NCBI RefSeq assembly: GCF_019710585.1
Contig: NZ_JAIFZQ010000007.1
Location: forward strand, 1 to 64,000
Source of the DNA: Arthrobacter sp. MAHUQ-56
GTDB lineage: Bacteria; Actinomycetota; Actinomycetes; Actinomycetales; Micrococcaceae
Length of the DNA stretch: 64,000 nt
Reading direction: 5' to 3'
Shown here: positions 60,255-64,000 of the stretch, piece after piece
Layout of the letters: each line of letters starts with the position of its first letter
How positions within the stretch are numbered: position 1 is the first letter of the stretch
Notes under the pieces: model-generated
Seen by the model: the letters and a program-made list of their open reading frames with translations, nothing else
Database searches by the model: none
Told to the model about the DNA's origin: nothing
Program-made: the position numbers and the translations under genes

Positions 60255-60277
60255 ACTTAGTCGTGGACTTACTAAGT
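60255..60277. promoter_or_regulatory. ACTTAGT-N9-ACTAAGT dyad before the MHS transporter
   Basis: Perfect 7-base inverted arms separated by 9 bases lie about 100 bases before the transporter start. Spacing and AT content fit a LysR-type site (T-N11-A). It also could be a hairpin, but the placement favours an operator. Confidence 0.6.
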
Positions 60278-60375
60278 GGCCGGGACCACACTGGATGAAG
60301 AAGCCGCCCGATGCGGCGCCCGGTTGAAGCGCAGGCCCTGCCTGCACAACCGTTCCAGTCCACGAAGGGAAGACC

Positions 60376-61752
60376 ATGTCAGTGTCGACATCGGTGCCAG
60401 CACGCCCAAAGAACAATGCCAGGATCGCGGCCGTCTCGGGATTCGTCGGCAGCGCGCTTGAGTACTACGACTTTTTCATTTTCGGTTCGGCCGCAGCCCT
60501 CATCTTCGGAAAGCTCTTTTTCGCGCCCGGCCCGTCCGCCATGCTGTTGTCCTTCGCCACAGTGGGCGTGGCGTACGTAGCCCGCCCGCTTGGCGCCGTG
60601 ATCTGCGGACACCTGGGCGACAAGTTTGGCCGCAAGAAGGTACTCCTGCTCACCCTGCTGCTGATGGGAACCTCCACCTTCCTGATCGGCTGCCTGCCCA
60701 CGTACAACCAGATCGGCATGGCTGCGCCGATCCTCATCGTGGCGCTGAGGCTCCTCCAGGGGCTCTCCGCAGGCGGCGAATCGCCGGGTTCGAGCTCCTT
60801 GACCCTCGAGCACGCCCCCGACAGGAAACGGGCCTTCTACACCAGCTGGACAATGAGCGGGATCATGTTCGGCATCGTGCTCTCCACCCTGGTCTTCATC
60901 CCCGTGGCCTCCATGCCCGAAGAACAGCTTCTGGCCTGGGGCTGGCGCATCCCCTTCCTTGCCAGCGCCGTGGTCACCGTCATCGCCTTCGTGCTCCGCA
61001 GGCTCCTCGAAGAGCCAGCGGTGTTCCAGGAAGTCCAGGCCCACGATGAAGTGGTCAAAGTGCCGCTGGTTACGCTGTTCCGCCACCACTGGGTGACTGT
61101 CCTCCGCGTCACCGCCATGTCTCTCTTCACCATCATCAACACCATCATCAACGTCTTCGCCCTCAGCTACGCAACCTCCGTCGTCGGCGTGGAAAAGGGC
61201 CTGATGCTGACCGTGATCGCGGTGGCCAACCTGGCCGCAGTAGCCATGGGCCCCCTGGCAGGAATCCTTGCCGACCGCATCGGGCGCAAGCCGGTCTTCC
61301 TGTCCGGACTGGTGCTGCAGATGGGCATGATCTTCGTGTTCTTCGCGGCGTTGACAACGGCGAACGTACCCCTGATCTTCCTCACCGGAATCGTCCTGAT
61401 CGGCCTTGCCTACACGGCAACCAACGCCATCTACCCCGCATACTTCCCGGAGCAGTTCCCGGTGAAGGTCCGCTACTCCGGAATGGCCGTCAGCCTGATG
61501 TTCGGCCTGCTCCTGGCCGGCTTCGCCCCGGTGATTTCCGAGCTGCTGATCGGCGGCGACAAGGCAAACTGGGGTCCAGTCGCCATCTTCGCCGCAGCGG
61601 CCTGCGCCGTCTCGGCCATCGCTGCGCTTACGGCACCCGAGACAGCCAGGACTCCAACAGCGCTGCTGGGGCTGAAGAAGGCCGGCTCCCGGCTCCACGC
61701 CCCCTCGGCCCCGGCAGCAGACAAGGTAGCAGCAGACAAGGTACAGGCCTGA
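60376..61752 (+). CDS. MHS-type transporter, probably shikimate/quinate
   Basis: The 458-residue protein has 12 membrane segments and MHS signatures: GFVGSALEYYDFFIFGSAAA and GHLGDKFGRKKVLLLTLLLM. A proton-coupled importer of an organic acid is expected. One base separates its stop from the shikimate dehydrogenase start, so shikimate or quinate is the likely cargo. A short repeat AADKVAADKV ends the protein. Confidence 0.88.
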   Translation: MSVSTSVPARPKNNARIAAVSGFVGSALEYYDFFIFGSAAALIFGKLFFAPGPSAMLLSFATVGVAYVARPLGAVICGHLGDKFGRKKVLLLTLLLMGTSTFLIGCLPTYNQIGMAAPILIVALRLLQGLSAGGESPGSSSLTLEHAPDRKRAFYTSWTMSGIMFGIVLSTLVFIPVASMPEEQLLAWGWRIPFLASAVVTVIAFVLRRLLEEPAVFQEVQAHDEVVKVPLVTLFRHHWVTVLRVTAMSLFTIINTIINVFALSYATSVVGVEKGLMLTVIAVANLAAVAMGPLAGILADRIGRKPVFLSGLVLQMGMIFVFFAALTTANVPLIFLTGIVLIGLAYTATNAIYPAYFPEQFPVKVRYSGMAVSLMFGLLLAGFAPVISELLIGGDKANWGPVAIFAAAACAVSAIAALTAPETARTPTALLGLKKAGSRLHAPSAPAADKVAADKVQA

Positions 61753-61753
61753 A

Positions 61754-62695
61754 ATGCTGCAAACCCTTGCAGGTCCGCAGTTGCTCCAGCCGCGTAAGCC
61801 CGATGTCCACCACCGATTCGTCGTGGGGCTGCTCGGCGCCGGCATCGCCGGTTCCCTCACCCCCGGCCTGCATGAAGCGGAAGCGGACAGGCTGGGCCTG
61901 GCCTACACCTACCGCATCATCGACCTGGAAGCCCTGGGCGGGCACTCCGGAAGGTCCGCAGAACTGGTCAGGAGCGCAGCGGAACTCGGATACGACGGGC
62001 TCAACGTCACGCACCCGAGCAAGCAAATGGTGCAGGAAGGGCTGGACGAGCTCTCGCCCGATGCCCGCGTTCTGGGCGCGGTCAACACCATTATCTTCCA
62101 TGGCGGGAGGGCCGTCGGCCACAATACCGACCACACCGGCTTCATCGGCGGCCTTCGCGCCGGGCTCCCGTCGGCGCACCTCAACTCCGTCGTGCAGGTC
62201 GGTGCCGGTGGAGCCGGGGCGGCCGTGGCCTACGCCCTCCTCGACGCCGGCGCCGGCCACCTGGTCATAGCGGACATCGAACCGGCCAGGGCAGAAAGCC
62301 TTGCCGCCCGGCTGGCCCCCCACTTTCCCCACAGCGAGGTGGTGGCTGCCCGCACCGATTCCATCGCCGGAAACATCCGCACCGCCGACGGCCTGGTTAA
62401 CACAACGCCCATCGGCATGACCGGCCATCCCGGGATCCCGGTGGATCCCAGCCTGCTGCACCCGGGGCTTTGGGTGGCGGACGTCATCTACCGGCCGCTC
62501 GAGACCGCGCTGATCATGGCCGCGCGGGAGAAGGGGTGCGCGGTCCTGGATGGCGGACGGATGGTGGTGGGGCAGGCCGCCGCGGCATTCGAACTTTTCA
62601 CGCGCATCCCCGCGGACCCGGACCACATGCTGGCCACCTTCCGCCGGGCAGCATCCGCATCCCACTCCGAACAGAAAGATGGCATTCGTCGATGA
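61754..62695 (+). CDS. shikimate/quinate dehydrogenase (AroE-like)
   Basis: The 313-residue protein has AroE features: LLGAGIAGSLTPGLHEAEA (substrate Ser/Thr site), GYDGLNVTHPSKQMV with the catalytic lysine, NTDHTGFIGGL with the catalytic aspartate, VVQVGAGGAGAAVAYALLDA (Rossmann) and LVNTTPIGM. Biosynthetic AroE would stand with other aro genes. Here the transporter and LysR gene indicate a catabolic enzyme oxidising shikimate or quinate with NAD. Its stop overlaps the next gene (ATGA). Confidence 0.88.
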   Translation: MLQTLAGPQLLQPRKPDVHHRFVVGLLGAGIAGSLTPGLHEAEADRLGLAYTYRIIDLEALGGHSGRSAELVRSAAELGYDGLNVTHPSKQMVQEGLDELSPDARVLGAVNTIIFHGGRAVGHNTDHTGFIGGLRAGLPSAHLNSVVQVGAGGAGAAVAYALLDAGAGHLVIADIEPARAESLAARLAPHFPHSEVVAARTDSIAGNIRTADGLVNTTPIGMTGHPGIPVDPSLLHPGLWVADVIYRPLETALIMAAREKGCAVLDGGRMVVGQAAAAFELFTRIPADPDHMLATFRRAASASHSEQKDGIRR

Positions 62696-63816
62696 CCACC
62701 CCCTCACCCGTCACCGCCCGCCCGCTGCGCGTTGGAATCGCAGGATGCGGAGCGATCTCGCACAACCACCTGGCTGCATTCCGTTCCCTCGATGGCCTCG
62801 AGATCGTTGGCGTATGCGACGTCGACCCCGGCCGTGCCCAGGCCACGGCGCGGGAGTGGGGGATTCCCCATGCCCTCAGCACCGTGGATGCACTCCTGGC
62901 ACTGGACCTGGACATCGTTTCCGTCTGCACCCCGCACCCCACCCACGAGGAGGTGGTGCTGCAGGCGGCCGCAGCGGGAGTGCACGTGCTCTGCGAGAAG
63001 CCGATCGCCGTCGAGCTGGCGTCCGCCGAGCGCATGGTGCAAGCCTGCGACCAGGCGGGAGTGAAGCTGGGCGTCCTCTTCCAGCGGCGGTTCTGGCCGG
63101 CAGCCCAGCGCATCCGCGCCGCCATTGACGACGGGACCGTTGGCCGTCCCATCCTGGGGCAGTGCTCGGTGATGCTGCACCGCGACCCGGAGTACTACTC
63201 CCGGGACGCCTGGCGCGGAACCTGGGCGAACGACGGCGGCGGGGTCCTGATGACGCAGGCCATCCACTACATCGACCTGCTGCAGTGGTTCATGGGGGAT
63301 GTGGCCGAGGTATACGGCAGGATCAACACGTACAAACACGGCGACCACATCGAAGTGGAGGATTCGGCGACGGCCGTCATCACCTTCACCTCGGGCGCCA
63401 TGGCCACGCTTGAAGCGTCGACGGCGGTGTCCCCAAGTCTCGGGGCACAGGTCCGGATCACAGGGGAGACAGGTGCCTCCGCGTCATTGACCGAATTCCC
63501 CGAAGGCAGCGACGGACGCGTGGACCTGTGGGCCGTAGCGGGCAGGGTCCGCACCGAACCGGCCCACCCCGAGGGCGCTGAACCCAATGTCCCCCTGGCC
63601 GCCATCAACGGCCAGCTCATCCCGCACCACACCGCCCAGGTCCGCGACTTCGTCCGGGCCCTCCGCGAAGGCGGTGAACCGGCCATCACCGGCCGGGATG
63701 CCACCAAGGCGCTGCGGATCCTGCTGGCGGTCTACGAATCGTCCCGGACAGGCAGCCCCGTCCGCTTCGCCCCGCTGCCCGGCACAACACGCCCCCTCAC
63801 GCAGGTTGCGGGCTAA
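62692..63816 (+). CDS. Gfo/Idh/MocA-family oxidoreductase
   Basis: The protein is about 374 residues from the ATG at 62692, which overlaps the shikimate dehydrogenase stop by four bases. It has LRVGIAGCGAISHNHLAAF (Rossmann), VSVCTPHPTHEEVVLQAAAA and VLCEKPIAVE (the EKP motif with catalytic lysine), and a C-terminal beta-sheet domain with GGGVLMTQAIHYIDLLQW. The family oxidises hydroxyl groups of sugars and cyclitols with NAD(P). It may act on a dehydroshikimate-type intermediate or a cyclitol. Confidence 0.88.
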   Translation: MTTPSPVTARPLRVGIAGCGAISHNHLAAFRSLDGLEIVGVCDVDPGRAQATAREWGIPHALSTVDALLALDLDIVSVCTPHPTHEEVVLQAAAAGVHVLCEKPIAVELASAERMVQACDQAGVKLGVLFQRRFWPAAQRIRAAIDDGTVGRPILGQCSVMLHRDPEYYSRDAWRGTWANDGGGVLMTQAIHYIDLLQWFMGDVAEVYGRINTYKHGDHIEVEDSATAVITFTSGAMATLEASTAVSPSLGAQVRITGETGASASLTEFPEGSDGRVDLWAVAGRVRTEPAHPEGAEPNVPLAAINGQLIPHHTAQVRDFVRALREGGEPAITGRDATKALRILLAVYESSRTGSPVRFAPLPGTTRPLTQVAG

Positions 63817-63825
63817 GGAAAAGCA

Positions 63826-64000
63826 ATGGAACAGAACACGCGCTACGCCGCCGCCCCCCTGACCCTGGGGCGCAACGGCCGCACTCCCAAGACCCTCCGC
63901 AACCGGCTTGCCTCCGCCCCGATGGAACGGAACTACGGCACCACTGACGGGCGCATCACCGAGCAGTACATCGACTACCTCGTGACCCGAGCCAAAGCCG
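63826..64000 (+). CDS. NADH:flavin oxidoreductase (Old Yellow Enzyme family), 5' part only
   Basis: Fifty-eight codons are visible before the window ends. GRTPKTLRNRLASAPMERNY and ITEQYIDYLVTRAKA match the first strand and helix of the OYE TIM barrel. AAGGAA precedes the ATG. The gene follows the Gfo/Idh/MocA gene by 9 bases, so it belongs to the same operon. Full-length members may carry an extra FAD/NADH domain; that part is outside the window. Confidence 0.8.
   Translation, partial: MEQNTRYAAAPLTLGRNGRTPKTLRNRLASAPMERNYGTTDGRITEQYIDYLVTRAKA

Noticed and set aside
60379..61860. Long minus-strand open frame opposite the shikimate-type transporter
   Set aside because: Same reason: Asp/Gly/His-rich antisense artefact.
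61754..62695. Biosynthetic aroE
   Set aside because: Context with a transporter, LysR gene and downstream oxidoreductases fits catabolism better.
1..64000. tRNA, rRNA, tmRNA genes or CRISPR arrays
   Set aside because: None was recognised by eye on either strand; small RNAs could be missed without a covariance search.

Overview
The window is high-GC, gene-dense DNA from an actinobacterium. The style of the catabolic genes (MHS-type transporters, PucR and Lrp regulators, a mycothiol-dependent nitroreductase relative, a Pr6Pr membrane protein) fits the Arthrobacter/Pseudarthrobacter group of the Micrococcaceae. That placement is an inference from gene content; there is no rRNA or tRNA gene to anchor it.

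Layout. 1-9.0 kb: a ROK regulator, a quinone-oxidoreductase-like MDR enzyme, a catabolic operon (F420-reductase-like protein, FAD monooxygenase, MHS transporter) with a divergent LysR gene, an NmrA-like SDR, a lipoprotein, and two decayed GntR/FCD fragments. 9.2-11.6 kb: a small inserted cassette (OGG-fold glycosylase-like protein plus HTH/GIY-YIG protein) lying between a decayed copy of the 3' end of a ThDP-enzyme gene and the intact gene. 11.6-17.1 kb: ThDP enzyme, SRPBCC protein, Lrp regulator, HisC-like aminotransferase and amino-acid permease, a plausible amino-acid catabolism group.

17.1-37.7 kb is a defence island: a Hachiman pair (HamA nuclease, HamB helicase), a PLD-DEAD helicase-DUF3427 protein, an HTH gene with a broken tandem copy, a helicase-associated-domain protein, an N6-adenine methylase fused to a half specificity subunit with a convergent PD-(D/E)XK endonuclease, a decayed HNH gene, an FRG-domain protein facing an unknown alpha-helical protein, a 1414-residue sacsin-like ATPase with a C-terminal DUF3883 domain, a decayed PIN-like fragment, and a HigB/HigA-IrrE module.

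37.7-44.7 kb: a ribonucleoside-use locus (GNAT, ribokinase, MFS transporter, nucleoside hydrolase) that shares a TTGT-N3-ACAA operator-like site with a downstream, apparently frameshifted GntR/UTRA gene. 44.9-50.2 kb: a second conflict-type region with a four-fold treble-clef/endonuclease fusion, a membrane HNH protein, a membrane FHA protein, a DUF4231 (SLATT-like) two-helix membrane protein and a membrane-anchored TIR protein. The last four look like one membrane-associated signalling system and are the best candidate here for something undescribed.

50.2-58.3 kb: an amide/ureide-type catabolic group (M20 peptidase, MHS transporter, PucR regulator, YtcJ-like amidohydrolase, M20 carbamoylase-like hydrolase, SDR). 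58.5-64 kb: a Pr6Pr membrane protein, then a co-directional shikimate/quinate-type cluster (LysR, MHS transporter, shikimate dehydrogenase, Gfo/Idh/MocA oxidoreductase, and the start of an Old Yellow Enzyme-type gene) that runs off the window. All functions are read from translated sequence and remembered family features; no database search was run.
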